Assembly (NCBI GenBank): GCA_037440525.1
Contig: JBBITW010000134.1
Location: 1-10,120 of the forward strand
Length of the DNA stretch: 10,120 nt
From: JBBITW01 sp037440525
GTDB lineage: Bacteria > Desulfobacterota > BSN033 > UBA1163
Direction: 5' to 3'
Positions within the stretch are counted from its first letter, which is position 1, and each line of letters starts with the position of its first letter. The translations under genes were made by a program, and so were the position numbers. A model generated the notes under the pieces. That model was not told the DNA's origin. It was given only the letters and a program-made list of their open reading frames with translations, and made no database searches. Below are positions 1 to 5,961 of the stretch, piece by piece.

Positions 1-17
1 CTTCGCTCGGAATGACA
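1..17 (-). repeat. Fragment of REP-like dispersed repeat, cut by the window edge
   Basis: These 17 bases are the exact reverse complement of the first part of the 26-bp repeat seen twice at 5597-5622 and 5669-5694 (core GTCATTCCGAGCGAAG). The rest of the copy would lie outside the window. Similar intergenic repeats are common in genomes of anaerobic deltaproteobacteria and related uncultured lineages (general knowledge). Confidence 0.75.
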
Positions 18-84
18 ATTTAGTAAAGATTGAGAATCGCTAAATTTAGATTTTATTAAATAATATGCTTCTTGCTATCATAAT

Positions 85-131
85 AACCCCACCTTGCCTC
101 CCCTTATTTTAAGGGGAGGTATGGAGGGGTT
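85..131. repeat. Long imperfect hairpin with CCTCCCC stem
   Basis: A perfect 9-bp inner stem (97-105 with 111-119, loop ATTTT) is extended by an outer stem AACCCC (85-90) with GGGGTT (126-131) and partial pairing between them. An AT-rich stretch with a T6 run follows at 132-146. It could act as a terminator for a gene left of the window. It also resembles the CCTCCCC-containing element at 5749-5823, and like that element it is followed by a TTTCAGA-type flank. A dispersed repeat is my preferred reading. Confidence 0.6.
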
Positions 132-141
132 AATTATTTAT

Positions 142-163
142 TTTTTCAGAGCTCTCAATATTA
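142..163 (+). repeat. Conserved flank of hairpin element, copy 1
   Basis: This stretch (TTTTTCAGAGCTCTCAATAT plus TA) matches the reverse complement of about 10031-10054 with only a few differences. A more diverged form occurs at 5833-5848. In all three places it lies beside a hairpin built on CCTCCCC, so it is probably part of the same dispersed element. Confidence 0.5.
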
Positions 164-167
164 TCTG

Positions 168-196
168 TTGACAAAGGTAGGTGATAGTGTTATTTG
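168..196 (+). promoter_or_regulatory. Sigma70-like promoter for the zinc-ribbon/AOR genes
   Basis: A consensus -35 box TTGACA (168-173) is followed by a 17-bp spacer and the weak -10 TATTTG (191-196). A TG at 188-189 gives an extended -10. The predicted start, near 203, would leave a leader of about 27 nt before the ATG at 230. The -10 is poor, so the call rests on the perfect -35, the spacing and the extended TG. Confidence 0.5.
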
Positions 197-229
197 GAAT
201 TGGCATTATGGTTTTTAAGGAGGCTTAAG

Positions 230-385
230 ATGGCAGAAGAACAGAAGGTGAGATGTTTAAACTGTTTCGTCAGAATAAAAGTTCCTTCAAAAGCACAGAA
301 ATTGACATGTCCAAACTGTGGGGTTCAGTATGTGATGGCATGGCGTGGTTCTCAACCAAAGATTGCAGGACCAGCAAAAAAATAA
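230..385 (+). CDS. Small zinc-ribbon protein upstream of AOR
   Basis: This 51-residue protein contains two CxxC knuckles, CLNC (residues 9-12) and CPNC (27-30), separated by 14 residues, as in a rubredoxin-like or zinc-ribbon fold that binds one metal ion. The C-terminal tail is basic and rich in Gly, Pro and Lys. The start at 230 is chosen because AAGGAGG at 217-223 sits 6 bases before it. An in-frame TTG at 194 would extend the protein by 12 residues, but it lies inside the promoter and has no good ribosome binding site. The AOR gene starts 41 bases after the stop with its own binding site, so the two are probably co-transcribed. I do not recognise a named family. A role in metal or cofactor handling for the AOR, or as a small electron-transfer subunit, is inference only. 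Confidence 0.8.
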   Translation: MAEEQKVRCLNCFVRIKVPSKAQKLTCPNCGVQYVMAWRGSQPKIAGPAKK

Positions 386-426
386 TAAATCCTTTTTATT
401 ATTAGAAGAGAAGAAAGGGGAATTTT

Positions 427-2331
427 ATGCCACTGACAAGAAAGATAGCATTCGTAGATTTATCAAATGGAAAGATTCGAAAAGAATCTATTCCTAAGCA
501 ACTTCGTCAATTGTATTTAGGAGGTCGTGGTCTCGATGCCTATCTCCTTTACAATTATATCAAACCTGATTGTGACCCACTTTCACCGGACAATGTAGTT
601 ACTGTAAGTGGTGGACTGCTTTGTGGTTCGGTGGCTCCAGCATCAGGCAGGTGTCATTCAGGGACAAAGTCCCCACTCACCTATGGTATCGGGAGTACAA
701 ATATGGGAGGTTTCTTTTCTCCTGAATTGACATTTGCTGGGTTTCATCATCTGGTCTTCACAGGTAGGTCTGATCGACCTGTCTACCTCTGGGTGCACAA
801 TGGTGAGGTCGAAATTCGAGATGCTCGTCATCTATGGGGACTGGACTGCTTTGAGACTCAAAAAATGATTCGGGAGGAGTTGGGAGATGAAGGGATACAG
901 GTGATGTGTATCGGTCCTGCAGGTGAAAATCTGGTAAGATTTGCCAATGTGCGGACAGGTTTAAAGAATACTGGTGGAAGATCAGGGGTAGGCTGTGTAT
1001 GGGGTTCTAAAAACCTTAAAGCTATTGCAGCGAGAGGGAGCATAGGTGTGAGCAACAAATATCCTAAGGAGGCATTGGACTATGCGATGAAATGGCAGAA
1101 ACAGGTTGTAAATACCAAAGTGGCTGAAGCCTTAGGATATGATGGCACGATGTTCATCTGGAATGTGACAAATACGGTTGGGTTGTTAAGATATCGCAAT
1201 TTTATATTTAATCAACTTGAGGACTGGGAAAGCCTCACAGTCGAAAAATTCCATGAAAAATACCATATAGGAGTGACAGGATGTTTTGGTTGCCCTGTCC
1301 ATTGCCGTCACAGGTGGCTAATTAAGGATGGACCTCTTTCAGGTCTTTTTGGAGAAGGTCCTGAATATAATACGCAGATGTGTATGGGTGGATTATTAGG
1401 GATCACAGATTGGGAAACTGTTCTTTATGGGTCCCATCTTGTCGATAAGTATGGTTTTGATATGGCCGAGTTTGCCAATATCACTGCGTGGGCCTTTGAG
1501 ATCTATGAGAAGGGAATCATCAACGAAAAGGATACAGGTGGGTTAAAGCTCGAATGGGAAAATGCTGGAAATCTTCTACCCGAGCTTCTCGAAATGGTTG
1601 CCTATAGAAAAGGCTTTGGTGACCTCCTGGCTGAAGGCCCATATTTAGCCCTCAAAAGATTAGGGAAGCCAGAGGCAGAATACTATTTATTACATATAAA
1701 AGGTTTGGGCAATATGATCTCGGACGAAAGGCCTACCCCTTCTTTTGCCCTTGGTATTGGAACATCGACAAGAGGATGTGATCATCTAAGAAGCAGACCT
1801 GCCATCGATCTCTATCATTTACCCGAGCGTGTTCTCGAAGAGGTGTTTGATGGAGGACCAATGGATTCTAATTTTACTTCCTATGTTGGAAAAGCAAGAG
1901 AGATATGGGTGATGGAAAGGGTCTTTTCAGTGGTAGACTCGATTGGAACATGTAAGTTTCAAACGATTTTCTTTAGCCCCCACATGCCAAAATTTGAAGA
2001 GTGGGCAAAGATGATCTATTACATTACTGGGATGGAATTCACTCCCCAAGAACTGAGGGATGTTGGAGAGAGAATATATACCCTTGAGAGGATGTTTAAT
2101 TATAGAGAAGCAAAATATTCGAGAAAGGATGATTATGTCCCTGAGCGTTACTTTAACGAGTCGGTTCCAGGTGGTTTTCCAATTGTAAAGGGGAGAAGGT
2201 TAGAGAGGGAAAAATATGATAAGATGCTTGATGAATACTATAAATTGCACGGATGGGATAACGAAGGTATCCCAACGAAGGAGACCCTTGATAAATTGGG
2301 TTTAGGTAAAGAACCTTCCCATATGATTTAG
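427..2331 (+). CDS. aor: Tungsten-containing aldehyde:ferredoxin oxidoreductase family protein
   Basis: This 634-residue protein has the full length of the AOR family, whose cytoplasmic enzymes use a tungsten bis-pyranopterin and a [4Fe-4S] cluster to oxidise aldehydes to carboxylates with ferredoxin. The N-terminal pterin-binding domain carries LGGRGL (31-36), TKSPLTYGIG (80-89) and GSKNLKAI (193-200). The cluster ligands are all present: C286, C289 and C293 (CxxCxxxC), plus C509. Both pterin motifs are intact: DxxGxD (340-345) and DxxGxC (504-509). Glu313 in GPEY and His453 in CDHLR match active-site positions known in the Pyrococcus enzyme. The binding site AAAGGGG lies 6 bases before the ATG. 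The gene follows the zinc-ribbon gene on the same strand. Substrate is unknown; members of this family also include BamB of class II benzoyl-CoA reductase, but no other bam genes are present here. Confidence 0.93.
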   Translation: MPLTRKIAFVDLSNGKIRKESIPKQLRQLYLGGRGLDAYLLYNYIKPDCDPLSPDNVVTVSGGLLCGSVAPASGRCHSGTKSPLTYGIGSTNMGGFFSPELTFAGFHHLVFTGRSDRPVYLWVHNGEVEIRDARHLWGLDCFETQKMIREELGDEGIQVMCIGPAGENLVRFANVRTGLKNTGGRSGVGCVWGSKNLKAIAARGSIGVSNKYPKEALDYAMKWQKQVVNTKVAEALGYDGTMFIWNVTNTVGLLRYRNFIFNQLEDWESLTVEKFHEKYHIGVTGCFGCPVHCRHRWLIKDGPLSGLFGEGPEYNTQMCMGGLLGITDWETVLYGSHLVDKYGFDMAEFANITAWAFEIYEKGIINEKDTGGLKLEWENAGNLLPELLEMVAYRKGFGDLLAEGPYLALKRLGKPEAEYYLLHIKGLGNMISDERPTPSFALGIGTSTRGCDHLRSRPAIDLYHLPERVLEEVFDGGPMDSNFTSYVGKAREIWVMERVFSVVDSIGTCKFQTIFFSPHMPKFEEWAKMIYYITGMEFTPQELRDVGERIYTLERMFNYREAKYSRKDDYVPERYFNESVPGGFPIVKGRRLEREKYDKMLDEYYKLHGWDNEGIPTKETLDKLGLGKEPSHMI

Positions 2332-2333
2332 TG

Positions 2334-2362
2334 CTCATCGCCTGCCTGTGGCAGGCGATGAG
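2334..2362 (+). terminator. Perfect 13-bp hairpin after AOR, possible terminator
   Basis: CTCATCGCCTGCC (2334-2346) pairs perfectly with 2350-2362 around the loop TGT, starting 2 bases after the AOR stop codon. It is GC-rich and would be very stable. No T-run follows directly; the nearest T-tract is about 30 bases further on (2393-2403). It may therefore be a mobile palindrome or an mRNA-stabilising 3' hairpin rather than a classical intrinsic terminator. Confidence 0.5.
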
Positions 2363-2432
2363 ATAGAATAAGATTGTTTTCAAAAGTAGTTTAATTTTTT
2401 TTTAGATGATAGAAATTATTTACACCCCTTAT

Positions 2433-2487
2433 TTTGAAGGAGAGTTATTCTACACAATATTAATGAAATAAATACCACGAGTCCCGA
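2433..2487. repeat. 55-bp sequence duplicated across the scaffold gap, left copy
   Basis: These 55 bases are identical to 2588-2642 and abut the N-run directly. The likeliest explanation is two contig ends that overlap but were joined with a placeholder gap. A true direct repeat cannot be excluded, because the sequence ends in heptamer repeat units that could have stalled the assembler. Confidence 0.85.
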
Positions 2488-2587
2488 NNNNNNNNNNNNN
2501 NNNNNNNNNNNNNNNNNNNNNNNNNNNNNNNNNNNNNNNNNNNNNNNNNNNNNNNNNNNNNNNNNNNNNNNNNNNNNNNNNNNNNNN
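2488..2587. other. Assembly gap of exactly 100 N
   Basis: A run of 100 undetermined bases. The round number suggests a scaffolding placeholder, so the true distance between the flanks is unknown. No gene call should cross it. Confidence 0.97.
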
Positions 2588-2642
2588 TTTGAAGGAGAGT
2601 TATTCTACACAATATTAATGAAATAAATACCACGAGTCCCGA
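2588..2642. repeat. 55-bp sequence duplicated across the scaffold gap, right copy
   Basis: Identical to 2433-2487, beginning at the first base after the N-run. Unlike the left copy, it continues into four further heptamer units before the end of the DUF35 gene. Confidence 0.85.
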
Positions 2643-2669
2643 ATCACGAGTCACGAGACACGAGTCCCG
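2631..2669. repeat. Heptamer tandem repeat array
   Basis: About five and a half units of 7 bp: CACGAGT three times, alternating with CCCGAAT and CACGAGA, and ending in a partial CCCG. The array ends 4 bases before the DUF35 stop codon, on the downstream side of the minus-strand operon. A degenerate relative lies at 4425-4500. The function is unknown; the short period and lack of spacers rule out a CRISPR array. Confidence 0.75.
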
Positions 2670-2673
2670 TTCT

Positions 2674-3150
2674 TTAGCAGGGTTCAAAGGCATAAAAGAC
2701 CCTCTCTTTTAGGACTACCTCCCTTCCCACCTGAACAGGGACAGGATCGATTGGAAAGACATGTAGCTTCACCTTATCTCCTTCTTTAAGCTGACCAACC
2801 TTGCAATTCACAATTCTTGTAAATAGGGTTAATTTTCCTCCAAGATCAATAAGGGCATGAATAAGGGGCGTTTCGAACCCGAGTGGAACACCTACTTCCT
2901 CTTCTGTTACAACTTTTACAGTCCCCTGAGTTGGCAGATCTATCCATTCCAGATTTTCAGAGAGACATTTTGGGCAGATCACTCTTGGAGGGAATGATTC
3001 TAAGCCACAGTCTTTACAACGAGTAGTTGTGAACCTCCCTGTTTTTAGATTTTCATAGAATGGGTAGATTCGATTAAATTCCTTTGCCTCTTGTGGATAG
3101 AGATCCATCGTTGCTATATATTTACCTTCCAATATTTTTATTCCTGGCAT
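2674..3150 (-). CDS. DUF35 zinc-ribbon/OB-fold protein (thiolase partner)
   Basis: This 158-residue protein has the usual DUF35 plan. An N-terminal helical part (about 15-40) is followed by a rubredoxin-like zinc ribbon with C45, C48, C59 and C62 (CKDC and CPKC), and then an OB-fold beta domain (about 70-155). DUF35 proteins bind acyl-CoA and bridge or complete thiolase complexes, as in archaeal acetoacetyl-CoA thiolase/HMG-CoA synthase and in the BbsA subunit of BbsAB. Here the gene lies 86 bases downstream of a thiolase on the same strand, which supports the same partnership. AGGAGG sits 5 bases before the ATG. It is the last gene of the hbd-thiolase-DUF35 operon. It converges with the AOR gene across the gap region. 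Confidence 0.9.
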   Translation of the reverse strand: MPGIKILEGKYIATMDLYPQEAKEFNRIYPFYENLKTGRFTTTRCKDCGLESFPPRVICPKCLSENLEWIDLPTQGTVKVVTEEEVGVPLGFETPLIHALIDLGGKLTLFTRIVNCKVGQLKEGDKVKLHVFPIDPVPVQVGREVVLKERVFYAFEPC

Positions 3151-3236
3151 CTTTTCCTCCTGATTCTGAAATCGATATTATTTTGTGATTTTAAATTTTT
3201 TATCTCACTTCATAGCATTAAACACTGAATACTGTT

Positions 3237-4406
3237 TTATGGTTCTTTACCATATATGAGAACAGTATGGGCAGCAATGAAGCCACTGAGGTTATGTGTT
3301 AATCCAATTTCAGCATTTTCTACCTGTCGAGCTGCTCTTCCCTGAAGCTGTTTCATGATCTCTATTGCCTGTCTTATACCTGTTCCTCCAAAAGGATGGC
3401 CACAACTTAATAATCCTCCATCAGTATTCACTGGTATCTCTCCACCAAAATCTGATTTTCCTTCCTCAATAAACAGACCCCCATCTCCCTTTTCACAGAA
3501 TCCTAAGTCTTCGTATTCAATGATCTCTGAGATAGTAAAACAGTCGTGGGTCTGTGCAACATCTATATCGTGAGGTCCAACCCTGGCCTCAGAATATGCC
3601 CTCCTGCCTGCAATCTTGAGTGCCTCCCAGGTTGTCCAGTTAGGCATATTTGCCGACATATTATTGAGTGTGGCCTGTCCTGTTCCTCTAATATAAACAA
3701 GTGGTTTATCTGTAAGATATTTTGCCTTCTCTTCGCATGCGAGGATTACAGCGGCACATCCATCTGTAATCGGACAGCAGTCATATAGACTCAAAGGGGG
3801 GACAATGGCCTTTGCTGTCATTGCTGTCTCAAGGGTGATTGGTTCTCTGAACTGTGCCTTTGGATTATTAAGGCCATTTCTACGATTTTTTACAGAGATA
3901 AGGGCCAATTGCTCCTTTTTAGTCCCATATTGCTTCATATGCTGTTTGGCTACCATTGCAAAGGCAGGAGGAGGAAGCCCAAGTCCCTGAGCCCCATCCC
4001 AATCGTGGTCACAGGAGGCAATCTGACCGTAAAATACTTCCCATTTCTCAGGGAGATAGAGTTTTTCTCCACCTGCAACCATTACTACATCTGCAATCCC
4101 GCTTCTAATAAGTCCATAAGCAAGTATGATCCCAGAGCTTCCACTTGCGCAGAGAAGTTCAACCCTGGCACATATAGAGGTTGGTTTTATACCAAGATAT
4201 TCCGCTACGAGAGGGGCTAAATGGGTTTGAAAGGCTGTCCTTTCTGTATATGCAGAGGCAACAATTAATCCATCAATATCTTTATTTGTAACAGCTTTGT
4301 TATCTTCAAAACATGCCTTTCCCGCCTCCTGAAACATATCTCTCAATGAAGCCTCTCTAACCCCCCACTGGCTCATTCCTCCTGCAATAATACATACATT
4401 TCTCAT
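3237..4406 (-). CDS. Thiolase family protein (SCP-x/BbsB-like acyl-CoA acyltransferase)
   Basis: This 389-residue thiolase-fold enzyme would cleave a 3-oxoacyl-CoA with CoA, or run the reverse Claisen condensation. The nucleophilic cysteine is C86 in LLCASGS. H287 lies in THDCF, and the C-terminal SCGHPFGGTG (334-343) supplies H337. Where classical degradative thiolases have a second catalytic cysteine (CGG type), this one reads THNLSG (370-375). That is typical of the SCP-x/lipid-transfer thiolase-like branch that pairs with DUF35 proteins, and such a partner is encoded next. AAGGAGGT lies just before the ATG. hbd ends 101 bases upstream on the same strand, and the gap between them holds a degenerate repeat. 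The exact acyl substrate, straight-chain or aromatic, cannot be determined. Family assignment is firm; the reaction direction is inferred. Confidence 0.9.
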   Translation of the reverse strand: MRNVCIIAGGMSQWGVREASLRDMFQEAGKACFEDNKAVTNKDIDGLIVASAYTERTAFQTHLAPLVAEYLGIKPTSICARVELLCASGSSGIILAYGLIRSGIADVVMVAGGEKLYLPEKWEVFYGQIASCDHDWDGAQGLGLPPPAFAMVAKQHMKQYGTKKEQLALISVKNRRNGLNNPKAQFREPITLETAMTAKAIVPPLSLYDCCPITDGCAAVILACEEKAKYLTDKPLVYIRGTGQATLNNMSANMPNWTTWEALKIAGRRAYSEARVGPHDIDVAQTHDCFTISEIIEYEDLGFCEKGDGGLFIEEGKSDFGGEIPVNTDGGLLSCGHPFGGTGIRQAIEIMKQLQGRAARQVENAEIGLTHNLSGFIAAHTVLIYGKEP

Positions 4407-4424
4407 ATGAACCTCCTTTTAGTA

Positions 4425-4500
4425 GTGATACGTGAATCGTTATTGATGACTCGTAACTAACCCGAAGAGTTTACGAATCACAATTTACCCATCACGAATT
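4425..4500. repeat. Degenerate inverted heptamer repeat between hbd and thiolase
   Basis: The left half reads in 7-bp steps (GTGATAC, GTGAATC, then GTTATTG and ATGACTC). The right half contains complementary-type units (ACGAATC, ATCACGAATT), so the whole can fold on itself imperfectly. It shares CGTGA, GACTCGT and CGAAT words with the array at 2631-2669. It fills nearly all the intergenic space inside the operon, where it could form an mRNA hairpin. Confidence 0.5.
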
Positions 4501-4507
4501 ATGTTTT

Positions 4508-5362
4508 CTAATATTTATACCATCCTGCTCCTGTCTTTCGTCCGAGTCTTCCTGCCCTGATCATTGATCTCATTAGCGTTGGAACGGACCATTTGCTCTC
4601 CTTGTTCAATTCTTTATATAGATATTCAGCCACATGATAAGTTATGTCAATCCCTGTAAGATCCATTAACTCAAATGGCCCCATTGGATAGTTGAGTCCC
4701 AGCTTTACTGCTTTATCGATATCCTCTAAACTGGCAATCCCCTCTTCTGCCATCTTTATTGCTTCTATCAGATGGGGGAGCATCAAGCGATTTACGATGA
4801 ATCCTGGGGTATCCTTTTTAACTTCCACAGGCTCTTTCCCCATCTTACGCGCCATTTCCATCACTGTTTTTATCGTTTCATCATTTGAGTAATAGCTCCT
4901 GATCACTTCTACTAACTTCATAAGCGGAGCAGGGTTAAAGAAATGCATCCCTGCTACCATTTCAGGCCTTTTTGTAGCCATGGCTATCTCGGTTACGGAC
5001 ATTGAGGATGTGTTGGTTGTTAAAATCACCTGTGGTCTTGTAATTTCATCAAGTTGCTTAAATACATTCTTCTTTAACTCCAGATCCTCAAAAACTGCCT
5101 CAATGACAAAATCTACATCCTTCAGATCCTCCATAGCAGTTGTTCCCTTGATTCTTCCAAGGATTTCTTTTTTCTGTGCCTCGCTCATCTTTCCTTTTTC
5201 AACACTCTTTGCAAGGAACTTTTCAATAGCCTTTAGACCGTTTTCTACGAATCTGTCCTCGATATCTCTCATCACCACTTCAAATCCTGCCTGGGCTGCT
5301 ACCTGCGAAATCCCGTTTCCCATTGCACCTGCACCAAGAACTCCAATCCTTTTAATCTCCAT
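4508..5362 (-). CDS. hbd: 3-hydroxybutyryl-CoA (3-hydroxyacyl-CoA) dehydrogenase
   Basis: This 284-residue protein is the usual length for the single-domain enzyme, which oxidises (S)-3-hydroxyacyl-CoA to 3-oxoacyl-CoA with NAD or runs in reverse. The N-terminal Rossmann fold has GAGAMG (10-15), and D33 ends the second strand, which favours NAD over NADP. Catalytic residues known in the family are all visible: S119 in NTSS, H140 in HFFNP, E152 in KLVEV and N191 in FIVNR. The C-terminal domain carries the family signature YPMGPFELMDLTG (225-237). AGGGAGGT precedes the ATG. It is the first gene of the hbd-thiolase-DUF35 operon, whose products would perform consecutive beta-oxidation steps. No enoyl-CoA hydratase or acyl-CoA dehydrogenase gene is present in the window. 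Confidence 0.95.
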   Translation of the reverse strand: MEIKRIGVLGAGAMGNGISQVAAQAGFEVVMRDIEDRFVENGLKAIEKFLAKSVEKGKMSEAQKKEILGRIKGTTAMEDLKDVDFVIEAVFEDLELKKNVFKQLDEITRPQVILTTNTSSMSVTEIAMATKRPEMVAGMHFFNPAPLMKLVEVIRSYYSNDETIKTVMEMARKMGKEPVEVKKDTPGFIVNRLMLPHLIEAIKMAEEGIASLEDIDKAVKLGLNYPMGPFELMDLTGIDITYHVAEYLYKELNKESKWSVPTLMRSMIRAGRLGRKTGAGWYKY

Positions 5363-5433
5363 ATATACCTCCCTTTATGGAATTATTTGTGAGTAATTTT
5401 AGAAATTTTAGTGTTAAATTTTTCACATACTTT

Positions 5434-5460
5434 ATTATAATATATTATCAATAATGTCAA
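5434..5460 (-). promoter_or_regulatory. Sigma70-like promoter of the hbd operon
   Basis: On the minus strand a perfect TTGACA (5455-5460) is followed after 15 bp by a perfect TATAAT (5434-5439), or after 17 bp by TAATAA (5432-5437). The surrounding sequence is very AT-rich. The predicted start lies about 60-65 bases before the hbd ATG. No clear operator palindrome overlaps it. Confidence 0.65.
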
Positions 5461-5573
5461 ACATTTTTTAGAAAGCTGTCGTTTAAAAATTAAATGTGGA
5501 CTCTTAATATATCCCCCTCACCTTTTTCCTCTCCCCAGGGAGGCTGTGTCATAATGAGATGTATGCCATGCTT

Positions 5574-5585
5574 GTCATTCCGAGC
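5574..5585 (+). repeat. Truncated copy of REP-like repeat
   Basis: GTCATTCCGAGC matches the first 12 bases of the full repeat at 5597-5622. After that it diverges, only a dozen bases before the full copy begins. Confidence 0.6.
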
Positions 5586-5596
5586 CTCCTTTTTCT

Positions 5597-5657
5597 GTCA
5601 TTCCGAGCGAAGCGAGGAATCTTAGGAAAGATTTCTCGGCTAACGCCTCGAAATGAC
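5597..5657. repeat. REP-like palindrome, 61 bp
   Basis: A full 26-bp repeat unit (5597-5622, starting GTCATTCCGAG) is followed by an imperfect inverted half ending CCTCGAAATGAC at 5657. The outer arms pair (GTCATTCCGAG with CTCGAAATGAC, one wobble). The inner arms pair GAGGAATCT with AGATTTCTC. The transcript could fold into a two-armed hairpin. Mobile REP-type sequences have this design, and copies occur at 1-17, 5574-5585 and 5669-5694. Confidence 0.8.
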
Positions 5658-5668
5658 AACAGAGTGGT

Positions 5669-5694
5669 GTCATTCCGAGCGAAGCGAGGAATCT
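5669..5694 (+). repeat. REP-like repeat, second full 26-bp unit
   Basis: Identical over 26 bases to 5597-5622 and in the same orientation, 46 bases after the end of the first unit. No matching inverted half follows, so this is a single arm. Confidence 0.8.
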
Positions 5695-5748
5695 ATAGAA
5701 TTCAACCCCTTATAAAACATAGGTTCTTTGGCTAAAGCCTTTCTTATA

Positions 5749-5848
5749 GACTGGGGAGGTGGGGTGGAAAAGCCTTCGAGCGGATAGCACATTCGAAGGG
5801 TTTGGAACCCTACCTCCCCAGTCAATTCAGAACTTTATCAGAGCTATT
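5749..5848. repeat. Dispersed hairpin element (MITE-like), copy 2
   Basis: The arms at 5749-5779 and 5793-5823 begin and end with GACTGGGGAGGT and its complement and pair at 26 of 31 positions, including an inner CCTTCGA/TCGAAGG stem. The right arm (5790-5823) recurs exactly, over 34 bases and in the opposite orientation, at 10066-10099. The similarity continues outward into 5824-5848 with scattered mismatches. No coding capacity. A non-autonomous mobile repeat is the best guess, but target-site duplications are not evident. Confidence 0.7.
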
Positions 5849-5859
5849 TATTTAAGACC

Positions 5860-5889
5860 TTGACAAATGAAGTTGATTTGATGTTAAAT
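5860..5889 (+). promoter_or_regulatory. Candidate promoter for nadK-recN
   Basis: TTGACA (5860-5865) is followed after 18 bp by TTAAAT (5884-5889), which matches the -10 consensus at 4 of 6 positions. The predicted start lies about 65 bases before the nadK ATG. A second TTGACA at 5935-5940 is too close to the coding start to serve this gene. Confidence 0.4.
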
Positions 5890-5961
5890 TTCTTAATGAT
5901 TTGTGTGTTGGCTCTAAGGCTTATTAAATTATTATTGACAGAAAAATGAGCGAGGCAAATG

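Noticed and set aside
2631..2669. CRISPR array
   Set aside because: The units are only 7 bp, contiguous and without unique spacers, and no cas genes are nearby.
2460..2693. Minus-strand open frame spanning the N-run
   Set aside because: It reads through undetermined bases and heptamer repeats and overlaps the end of the DUF35 gene; no support as a gene.
4980..5396. 138-codon plus-strand frame antisense to hbd
   Set aside because: Low-complexity Ser/Phe/Ile-rich translation, typical of the reverse strand of a real gene; hbd on the other strand has every catalytic motif.
5935..5940. TTGACA as the nadK -35 box
   Set aside because: A -10 at normal spacing would overlap the start codons at 5959-5964, placing the transcription start inside the gene; the site at 5860-5889 fits better.
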